Shown piece after piece: positions 10,501 to 21,527 of a stretch of 31,535 nt of DNA. Source of the stretch: Chara braunii (lineage: Eukaryota; Streptophyta; Charophyceae; Charales; Characeae). The translations under genes and the position numbers were made by a program. Below the pieces are notes generated by a model. It did not search any database, had not been told where the DNA came from, and was given only the letters and a program-made list of their open reading frames with translations. Location: assembly GCA_003427395.1 (NCBI GenBank), contig BFEA01000253.1:814482-846016 (forward strand), read 5' to 3'. Within the stretch, counting starts at the first letter, position 1, and each line of letters opens with the position of its first letter.

Positions 10501-12672
10501 GTCAAAAAACCTCCATTGCAGACGGCATGTCCATTATCTAAACTGCAGCTCCAAAGCAACCACACGGCAATGGCACTTTCAAACCAGATCTACAGGGTAC
10601 GGCATCTCCAAGGAACCTGCAACTACTAGAAAAAAACTCTGATGATAGGCTGCAGTCCTGTGTTGAGCAAGTCAGTTTGTACATAATGAAACTCACCTAA
10701 GGGGGCTGTCACAGATTGACATCACACAGTCACAGAATAACATGTGCTTCATCAATGGTGACAACACTCACAAGTGCAATCAGACTCATTCTCAAACACA
10801 CTTTTTATGCATGTAAACAGCAACGCAGCATACTGGCAACATACGCCCACTCAAAGACTCGGAGATATGGCTTTCAGATACGAGTTCACTCTCAATTAGC
10901 TATGGCGACTTCAGCGCCCAAACATCTCACTGTTCACATACACGGGATCACCCTGGATATCCCACACACATCACTCTAACACTCGAACACACACACACTC
11001 ACTACTAACTACAGCTATGGCAGCTCTCGCTGCATCTAACCTATCGCTAGACTAACTCCCTCTCTCTTGCCCACTGCGTCCTCCGGGCACATCTGCAGAC
11101 CTCCTTGCACGACTCGCTGTGGCAGCGCTTCCGCATGGCTCACGCCGGAATGAGTCAATGGCTGGGCGCTGCCTCTTGATTTATACTTCAGAAACTCGTT
11201 GGTCTGCCCTTTGCCATCGGCCCTTGGTGCTTACAGTCCCCCTGTGGTACTTNCTGGACCGNACTGGGNCTGACTGGACCTTCTGCTGACTGACTGTGGA
11301 CTCACCGCCATCCTACCCACGTTGTACTGCCGTTGCACTGCGGTTTAGTCCACCACTTGCCTCGCCACTTGACCACTTGCCCACTTGCCCACCTTCTAGA
11401 AGGCCTACAGCTAGGCTTCCAGACTCACTAAGACTTCTACGCTACATATCTACAGATCGAACCCCTGCTGCCTCTGGACCTACGACAGACCTACCAGCTG
11501 TCTACGAATACACAGGTCACAGGTTCAACTCCCGGGTTCCACACAGATACTGTACATGGGTAAGGTGAGGTATAGGGATCGAACCCTGGGCACTGCATCC
11601 GCTACTGCTAAAAGGTGAAAACCGTTTCACAAGAGTCACAACTTCTTGCTCAGTGAACACAATTATTGATTGACCTGTACACCAGGGTTGCATACCCGCC
11701 GACCGCAGACCATTTTGCAGCCTACCAGTAGGGCTGACTGGTAGGCGGTCTGACGACCAGTCCATAAACAGCCATTGAAAAAATCTGACTATGGGGCTGT
11801 ACTGCACATGCTGAGTACAGCCCAAATCCGCTGAGAATTTTTTGGGGATTTGGAGGGGGTATAGGGGTGGTATACGGGTATGGGGGGAGGGTACGAGGGT
11901 GTTGTGGGGCGGTTTAGGGGTGTTGGGGGGGGTGTATGGGGGTGTTGGGGAGGGCGGGGGTATGGGGTGTTGGTGGGGTTATTGGGGGTTATGGACTCCT
12001 GTCACTCCCCCCCGTTTATTTTTATTTTTATTTTCTCTTTTGTGGGGTGTCGGTGACCGCCGACCGGTAGGTAGCAACCGGCTGACCGGTCGGCTGGTCA
12101 GCAGCTGATCAATCAAGGGGTGCCGACCATCGGACTGTGCAACGCCACTGTACACCCAATAATCAGCTCAGAAAGTGAAGTAGGTCGCATGAGGAAGCCA
12201 ACACACGAAAGAAAGCCCAAGAAAGGCCAATTAAAAGATGAGAGAAACTAGTAGCAAACTAATAGGTGCAAACAGCATAAGCCAATCACAACTTTGTTTT
12301 TTCACTCTGCATCCTCAAACGGTCTTCTTTTTCAAGGGCCGAAGGGTACAAAGGTTCCCACAACCCATCTCATATCGATGGCATTTTGATGGCATAGATC
12401 ACCCTGGCAGAATCCATATGGACATTGCACGTGTCATCATTTGTGCTTCCATTTTCACCTTTTCAGGTTACCCAATGCAGGTTGTCATGTGATGCTTCCA
12501 TGAGAGAAGACGAACACCCTTCCCATTCCCCTTTGTGGATGAGGTAGACTATCAACCTGGTTTACAGGCCTCTCACCTTTGTTTCATCTGCATGAACTCC
12601 CTTCCGCAGATTCACTGACCCGTAAGGTATACCTGAGAACACATCACCAACCACATTATTAGTCTCTCACAA

Positions 12673-12735
<63 letters not shown>

Positions 12736-13264
12736 GGGTTTTATGGCTGTGACAGATAAGTTTCTCAGACTTATTGCCGTTCTTGTCAGGGGTTTGGAAA
12801 GACAGCAGGGTTGGTGTGAGTAAAGCGACGACTTTTCTTAGGGGTATCGCTAACTCTGGGGGACGTGGTGAGTCCTTATTTATCAGTCAAACGCATCCTG
12901 GGCAGACTCTCAGGAATCAACGTCCTGATGAGTCGGACGAAACAGTCTGGCACAGTCATGCCTTTTTTTCTGGAGGTGAGTATAGCGAACATGACAACAC
13001 ACACACACACACACACACAGCATGTGTCAAGAGTGGGTTGTACTGGCATTCTAGCCAGGGGTTTGGACCAACAATCTGCTAGGAGTAAAGGGTTGGTGCT
13101 ACTGAAGTCTACCACTTTCCTCAGGAGTATCATAAGTCTGGGCGACATGGCGAGTACTTATCACTCAGTCATCCATCCTCAGCAGACTGTCATGATTGAT
13201 TGGTCTGTGCAAATCCCGCGAAACAGTCTGGCACGGTCATGCTTTCTTGTGGAGTGGTATATAG

Positions 13265-13304
<40 letters not shown>

Positions 13305-13396
13305 ATCCTCGGCAGACTGTCATGATTGATTGGTCTGTGCAAATCCCGCGAAACAGTCTGGCACGGTCATGCTTTCTTGTGAAGTGGTATATAGTT

Positions 13397-13432
<36 letters not shown>

Positions 13433-15510
13433 GCATCTTCTGAAGAAGCACCACAAGCAGTTCATCACAACATCCTTACCTTCATGATTGAAGCCATGGA
13501 TGCATTGACAGATTAGTTAATGGAAATCCACATTAACTGCGATGCTAATGACATACTTCGGTGACTGCTCCAGTAATTACGGCAAGGTAAGAGGGCTCGG
13601 AGCCGGTCATCCTGCCACTACAATGATAGGACGCGCATGCAGATGACTCGGGAAACGATTTCGACAAAGAACTCACCCGTTGGTGTGTCAAACGCAGGCA
13701 ACATCCTGGAGCCCAAATCTTCCGCCAAATGCAGCAACTCGTCCTTGTAACCCTCCACTTGCATTCCCTGCAAAAAAAAGCCATCAGTGCAAAACAATTC
13801 ACAAATCATTATCAGCTTGTTAAACCACTCGTGCGCTCACACCATTTTCCCTCTCAGAAGACGGTTCGTTCTTGTCACTTTTATCCAGAACTAAAATGTG
13901 TTTGTTCACAGAATGAGCATCCGTCCTTGCAAAAGAGACCGCTGCACGCACTGGGCACTCATAGTCTGAATTCTGAATGGATTCACACTGCAAGCTTTCC
14001 CAGTCCCGGTTACAGGGTCCTACATCATCCCAGTCCCAGGCTCCCATCGATAAGAATCTTAGGGCCTGTAGGATCAGGCGTCGCAGGCCGGTTGGCCACA
14101 GTACCGTACAGTACCTGTAGGAGCATGTCAAGTCCGCAAAAAGTACAATTTTGCAGCAGCCTCACAAGAAAGTTGGGAACTTTCCCAAAATAGCATTTTG
14201 GCAAGGCAGAGGCCGAAGGAGGCCAGTACCGATTGAAGCAGGAATGAAACAGTCCACTGCAACTATATATCTTGGACTACAGTGCCAAAAGGGTCACTTG
14301 TTCATTTCGCAGAATTGTGGAAGCGTTGCGAGAGCTTGTGCGATCAAGCAACCTGGACGAAGAAGGAGCACAAGGGGGGAGAAGTGCGCAGTGCCTGGCT
14401 GCTACAGTCAGCCATAGCCAGGCGAGAGGGGAGAGGTTCCCCGGTGCCCATAGCCACCCAGGATCAGTAAGGCACACCGTAGTAGCATTCAGGGTAGATC
14501 TAGGACGTCGAGAGAGGAACAGTCAGTGAGGAACAGTGAGGGAGGAACAGTGCAAGAGAGAAAGAAAGAGAGAGAGAGAAAGAGACTATCGAGAGAGACA
14601 GGGAAAGAAAGAAAGAGAGAAGAGAAGCAGCCGAGGGAGGAGGAAGTTGGTTACATACCTGAGGCTTGTTGCAGCGGTTCAAACCCCTTATTCTCAAACT
14701 TTTCCAATTGTATATTATTGCACCTTGAGTGGAACTTCGAATTTGTATTGTTCATGGACATCACTCCAGCTTGTGTGAACTTCATCTGATTGCTCTCAAT
14801 TTGCATGTTATATTCTAAGATTGAATCTTGAGAGGTTCATTTCAATTCAAAAAAAGTTCCAAAAAACGGATGGCAAATTGGCAATACACCTACATTTTAG
14901 ATTTTTGACGTAATCATACAAATCAATACCAATCATCTGAAAAGTTCAAAGCAGAAAGCACGACCAGGAGACCAAAACCATCATGTATTTTTTTTTTTTT
15001 TAAATACTAACAATTGCAGATGGGAAAGATTTGTTAAACGACCAACCGGACATCTGAGCCTCTCATTTGTAACAAAGGTGGAAGCCCCCAGCAGGCGAAG
15101 CTTTGCCGAAACGCCAACGCAGCATTTTCGTTTTATTTTTGGCTGGCCCGGCCAGCCATTTTGGTCCGGTTGCCCCAACCCTCCGCATTTTTCGAAGAGA
15201 GCCTCTTGTTGTTTTTGAGTTTGCATGAAGTTTAAAAAACATCACCGTATCACATAACTGGTGGTTTGAACATCACCATATCATGCTACCAACGTCCGAT
15301 GCTGCCTGTCTCATTCATTTACAAGCGGGTGTGTGAGAATTCGCTTTTGAGTCTTGATTTTCAGTCAAAGCCGCTTCAGACTTGCACCATCAGCCAGGAA
15401 ATCGACCAACTGCCAGGGTTCAGCCTTCTGACGAGTCTGTGAAAGTCCAACGAAATAGTCTGTCAAAGTTCTCCTGCCTTCGGGGTTGACCTAGTCCTAG
15501 AGAACTGGTT

Positions 15511-15550
<40 letters not shown>

Positions 15551-16796
15551 GGGAGAAAAGGACGAGACAATGCAACTGAATGTCTTGTTCGATGTCCATA
15601 TCCTTGATATCAGGCAGCCATCAAGGAGTGGCCACCTGCCACGGAGAACGAAGACAGTTGACGTGTAAAACAGCCCAGATGGGTAAGGGTCTGCTCACAC
15701 TGGGTATTTGATAGTGCCAATTCACAACGAACCTGGTCCAATTTCTGACTTCATGCTTTCTTAGCACTGTATATGGACGAACATGGCATCAGCTGAGCCT
15801 GGTCCTAAATCAAGAGTCCAAACTGCAAAGTTTAAACCCTGCAGTCGTACCCATTTTTGATGTCCTCCTAATCATCTATTCACAGTGTGGGGTCTGCTCA
15901 CATGAGGTTAAAACAAGGCTAGCTCAGTTGGTAAGGCACACAAGTGGCATTCAGGAGGTCTTGGGTTCAATCCCCATTGGCCTCATGTACCTTCCTGGGC
16001 AAGCTTGGTGCCCGCCACCTAGAGATATGCCGTTGGTCCCCCCGAGTGGCATTGAGCAGAGACTGCTGATGTTCATAGGGGGAGGGGACCGGAGGGGAGG
16101 CATAGTGACTGGCCCATCGAAGAAGCTCGGTCCTGATGCTACTGGCTGACCCCTGGCCAGTATCGCCCGCCTGCTGTAGCAGGTACCCCACCTGCTGGTG
16201 GGTGCATGTGGCATACTGATACCACAAGGGCCCCAGTTAGGGCCCGGTTCTGTGGTAGGCACGGTTTAGGCCTAGTTATCGGGTCACGACGGTCCCATTT
16301 AGGTCCGGGTAGGCTTAGGAACCGCCGGTTCAGTCCAGGGTCCGATAGGCCTCGTTTAGACCCCACCAGACCCAACGGCTAGTTAGGCCAGATACCGGTC
16401 CATCGGTAGGACCGGCCGGTGGCGCAGTTTAGGCATCACTCTTCAGATTCAAAATCGGATCTGAACCGTTGGGCCTGATCAACGGTCCAGACCCAAAGGC
16501 CCTCAGTAGGACTGAGGCTGACCCAGCACTATATCACCTGGGTACCAGCCTCAGTCGGTAGGTTAGTAGACAGGAGGTTAGTCTACGCGTTAGTCTTCAG
16601 GATTAGCGCAGCGTTTCAGCATTAGCGTGCGCCGCGAGGAGAGAAAGAGCCCAGCGGCGAGGAGGAACTAGCACAGTAGTGGAGCAGCGCCAGCCACCGG
16701 CCCAGCCCGCGGCCCAGCGCCAGCCCTTGCAGCGCCATAGCCACCGCATCAGGTACCAGGGGGAAAAGCCTTGCCTTTTCTCCCTCTTTTTCTTCC

Positions 16797-16833
<37 letters not shown>

Positions 16834-19800
16834 CCTCCTCCTACCCTCTAGGTCTAAGTCTACTCTACTGAACCTCTCTGAGTACGAAGGATGGTGACGA
16901 GTTCTGATGACAGTTGAGATAGTAACATTGAGACATTGGTTGAGGACTACTTCTGGGATCCGACTTCATCTACTTCTAGAGATGTATCTTGATATTGGGA
17001 GATCGACATCTGGGACACTGTGAGACGTATTCACGACATTTCGGATTTGCGTTACTTATGACTTTCGAGATACTATTTCTGGATCCATGGTGTAGACGTC
17101 AACTTCCCTCTCCTCCTCCTTTCGTCTCTCCCCTCCCCCCATTCGTCCGTGTATGATCTTAGACCCTGGTCTTTCCTTCTGTGTCCAAGGCCAGGGCTTT
17201 CACACCCCGGATTCTGTATCATCTGGTCGGTTCTGGGAATCTGCACCATACTTATGACTGCGTTTCACAAGTATGCAACAGTGCAGCTCCTGCATGTTCC
17301 CTCGTTGGGGGCTTGAGCACGGATGTGGCTGCTACGGGGTTCCCCGTAATACTATCATGACCTAGGCTACCAGAGTGGCCTGGGGTCACTTGCCCGGCCG
17401 GGCCAAAAAAATTGAAAAAAATAAAAATATTAAAAATAAAATTATAAAAATAATTTAAATAAAAAAAAAATATATGGTGAAGAATTTTGATGTAACCCTG
17501 AGGCACAAGTTGTTTAGCTTATTTTTCTGCATAACATACGTTTTTTTCAGGTTTTTTTTTTTTTTTTTTTTGCTTGGACCTTCCCTGGTCCTTGCACTGG
17601 CTGGCCACCCGGGACCCGGGCGGCCTGGCTGGTAGCCTAGATAATGACAATAAAAAAAAGGCCTGAAAGGCCGTCCTGCCCGGATTCGACAGGTTATTGA
17701 ATTGGTTGGGCTTCAAGAATTAGCCTTTCAAAAAAAACAAAAAAAAAAAACAAGGCTTTTCCAACATTTTGTTTTCCAGGTTTTGCAGAATAAGGACCTG
17801 GGAAAAACAGGAGGGGAAAAAAAACGGTTCATCAATTTTATCCGAGTGTCGTTCAATGATGCACATCATACTTGCAACCGCACCGTGTGGTGCGCTGCAC
17901 AGCATGTCCTGCAGCACATGCCCATGTGGTATACCAGCAGCAGTTTCCCTTTTTTTTTTTCGGTTGCCGTTCTCATCTTTTCATAGATACATAAGAGTGC
18001 ACCACCTGAGGAACAGATTCTTTTTCGAGTACAGTCATACAGATTTTTCTTTTTGTCCAATTGATCATCAGAAATAGTCTCAAATCGTCCAATGCGTGTC
18101 CGGGACATCAATTTTAAGGCACTTCTGACCGTTAGGTGCTCCGATTAAGTTTTTTTCTTTTTTGGAAGGGCGACAGCCTTGAGATACCCTCTTTGAACTG
18201 ACTGGCCACGCTCGGTAATTCGGAATGATTTTACTCTGTTCGTCTCATTGCAACTGGATTTGAACTTGGCGGGGTTGTATTTCAACAGTTCAGGGGTGTA
18301 CCAGCTGAGCTAAGTTTTTTCTTTCTTTCATCCCACAACAAATTTTCAAAGGGAGCGCAGGTGACCACTGATCCAGGCCTGCGACCCCTTCTTTCCTGGG
18401 TGCCTAAGCTCACACGCCGTACGTGCGCAATGCTCTGCACCTCGTGCGCTTGCATTTATGATACACATCCATATTACAATGTATGTCGGGCAGGTGATGA
18501 AACGAGCGTATTATGAACAGAAGAAAAACTGCAAAGACCCTAATACCCCCCTAACCCCCCTGCCCGCCACAGCATTCCTTCAACCACGAGTACCTCCAAG
18601 CCATCGCTACGCCATACCCGAACACCAGACCAATCTCGGACGTCCAGCCGGACCTCGGACCGGATGGCTACGGACCGTCTGGACTGACCCTCTTCCTTCC
18701 CCACCTGCCCCCCCCCCCCAAAAAAAAAAAGTTTTTTTTTTATTTTTTCAATTGTATTTGGCTGCAAATTTCAAGTCCATCCTCAGCCAAAAGATTTTTG
18801 TGTTGCAATGCTGCATAAAAAATATATATTTTTCAGCTTTTAATTATTACTATTATTTTTTACGTCGGATTTTTTTCAGGGTGGCGGGCAGATCTTGCTG
18901 CTGTGGACCCGACACGGGACCTGGACATCTGGACCCAGATAGTCCGCACTGCAATCCGGACGTTCGGATTGCAGCCATGCTCCAAGCCTTTCTTTCCCGA
19001 TGTGGATTTTCCTTCGCGCCAAAAAAAAAATAAAACGACACCAATACATTTTCTTTGGCTAGTGGCACCGGCCATTTTTGTCCAGTAGCGCTGATCATCC
19101 TAGAACCGCGTTGGTATACCAGCTCGTCGGAGACCTTTGCCTGTGAAGTACTGGCTGTTTAACAGTGGTGACGCCGGTGCCAAGAAAACTAACCAATCCA
19201 ACGAGAGGTCAAACCTGGATGCAGCGAATGACTTCCCATCCTAAGAGGAAAGTCATCAGAGTTACAGCAATCAAAGTGAACACCACTTTCCCCTCAAAGA
19301 ATGACCATTGCGCCGCAGACGTTTCCAGCGCACAGCAGCTTGGTGTCACGCATGCTGACCCAAGCCGAAGATGGCAGGAGCAGTACCTGGTTCCCCTTGG
19401 GCCTCGGAACCTTCATTGCCTTGGCTTTAGGCTGCATCAGAACCTGGTCCACGTTAGGCCACAGAACCTCCATCTTGGCAATGCAAAGAATCACGTGGCC
19501 AATAAAATCAAACCAGGTCGACTGGAAGCTTTTCGTCAAAGCTTGCCCAAGTGGCATCCTCAACACCTTTCCCACAGGCTGTGGAGACTCACACATAACA
19601 CTGGACTGGCATTTCACTTTCAAGCTTCGACAGTCGTGTCTGCCGGAGCCGCATCACTACTATTTATGGAAGTTGCAGTCATCTGCAACTTCCAAACAGA
19701 CAGCACACTGCACAGTGATTATAAGCGAAGTTGAGGCAACTTTTGAGTGTAGATACAGCAGTTAATGACCAAGCATTCTATTGGGGTAAAGAAGGTAGTT

Positions 19801-21447
19801 GCACATCTGAATGACGCTGAGTGTCCGTCAGAGGATAGGATACCGGATATATGGCGGTACACTTCTGCGCTTCCACGCTAGTTGAACTTCAGTCGGTCCC
19901 GAGATGCAAGGCCTCACCAACCTTCTCCGCTCTGCAGAATCTTGTCAGAGCAGTTCGTTGTGGATTGTGTAATCAATCAGGAGGAGGAAGAAAGGGCAGG
20001 ATATTGAATCACGGCATCCAAAGGCAGCTATCTTGGGCAAGTCTCAGATCTGATGGCCAGATCTCAGGGGACCTCCGTGGGACATCTTGACATCCAATTT
20101 TCCTCATTAGTATCAGAGGTCCTGCAAGAGACCTTCCGGAAACATTCAGTTGACTTTTTCTTTCTTAGTTTTCAGTTATTTCGGTTATTTTCAGTTGTAA
20201 GTGCAACTCGTTCTGCACTCTGCAATGGACTTCAGTGGCCTTACACTCACCCACGAGTCAGAGTGCATATGTCTTCTGACAAGTGCTGAAGGCAGGCTGC
20301 AAGCTGCTGCTGAACTCCCCGTCACTTAGGGCGTACTCACACTAGGACATTTTTCACTTCTCTGTGGACGTAACTGGTGTCAGATGCATCCAGGTCGCGT
20401 AGGAAAAGCGGGCATACACGTCCAGGAAAGTTCTGGTGTGAGTATGCCCTAAGTTCGATTTGTTATCAGTTTTCTGTTCGACAGAATGTCCATCTGCTGC
20501 TTACGGTCCTCAAGAGCACTAAGAGCTATCAGTCACACCATGGCATGTGGCAACGATCCATTGAGAGCTACACAGAGAAGACGCTCTCCATCTCTATAGA
20601 CGCCCAAACCTTATAACTTAGGCCATTCTTCAGCCAGGATTTCTCTGTGCAGTGAGATACATTTCAACACCTCATGCCATTGCTCACACCACCATCTTCA
20701 TCCAAATAGAAAAAAAACCTGGTCATTATCGCTGAGTCAAGATCCTTCTTTTTTGTCCTACAAAACCCCACGCCACGCCGGTGTGTTAGAGTGGGTGATA
20801 TGAGCATAGATCCTAGAGCGAGAGTTGCCCCAAATGCGGGTGAGGAGGGTAGAGCTTTCTTGGAAGTATGTGACCGACAAGACACACACAACAAGGGGCT
20901 CCATCAAGTCTGGAGGTGGCAGCCTGAATATTATATGTAAAAGGGGGTACCCAGTACCCCCTTTTTCGAAAAGGGTGAGCCATTCTAATGATTTTTATGA
21001 ATCTCCCTCGGTCGCTATGAAATGACCTGGCCTTTGGAGCAGGGTTGTCCACTACAGGTCATACTCGCTACAGGCATGTAGCCCCATATCCACATGGCTA
21101 CGAGGGGTTTGAGAGGTAAGCAATTTTACAAAGAGAACTCAGATTTCAAAAAAAAAGAAACGACACCTGACAGCAAGGCAGGGTGCGCAACAGCTTTCAG
21201 CACCCACCTTCATCGCAACCCCCCGTTGCCCCATACAGATCAGCTACAGGGCCTGTAGCAGACTGGGTACAGGGCCCATAGCAGATGGGCTACGTGGACT
21301 GTAGCGCACCGGCTACAGGGCCCATAGCAGATTGGCTACAGTGCCTCTGAAATTCCAACAAAAAACATAGAACATAATTTTTCTCCTTTTCATGTCTGTG
21401 TCACACGGAAGGGAATGGGGGTTCAAATAACGAAATCCTTACTCCGT

Positions 21448-21527
<80 letters not shown>

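Larger units (their letters stand above)
12689..13429 (+). mobile_element. Tandem array of hammerhead-like units separated by (AC)n (retrozyme-like)
   Basis: The order is (AC)n at 12689-12731, unit 1, (AC)n at 12996-13019, unit 2, (AC)n at 13270-13300, truncated unit 3, (AC)n at 13400-13429. Units 1 and 2 are related over about 250 bp: GAGTGGGTT, AGGGGTTTGGA, GGGTTGGTG, CTTAGGGGTATC versus CTCAGGAGTATC, GACGTGGTGAGT versus GACATGGCGAGT, then CAGACT...GAAACAGTCTGGCAC and GGTCATGC. Unit 3 repeats the last ~100 bp of unit 2 with only about three differences. No coding capacity is present. Non-coding tandem units with a hammerhead are the hallmark of retrozymes. The array lies antisense within the 1,044-bp intron between exons B and C, starting only 57 bp from exon C. 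Confidence 0.65.

Noticed and set aside
11253-11269. Ambiguous bases as a biological signal
   Set aside because: Three isolated N characters (11253, 11262, 11269) reflect assembly or base-calling uncertainty.
12340-12352. VPFG-like peptide on the minus strand as a candidate for exon C
   Set aside because: No acceptor in the right phase and no VNL following; the true exon (IPYGSVNL) was found at 12577-12632.
13462-13482. Possible exon end on the minus strand (ATCATGAAG then gtaagg)
   Set aside because: The donor looks good, but no frame upstream is open and family-like, and exons B and C already join perfectly without it.
15912-15985. Functional tRNA gene
   Set aside because: Promoter boxes are good, but acceptor, D and T stems do not pair fully and no convincing anticodon arm forms.
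19165-19765. Two overlapping plus-strand frames (189 and 154 codons) and a 109-codon minus-strand frame
   Set aside because: They overlap in different frames with no recognisable motif and no splice or start context, and they lie inside the 17.6-kb intron. Long open stretches in several frames at once fit a stop-poor, GC-balanced repeat remnant better than a gene.
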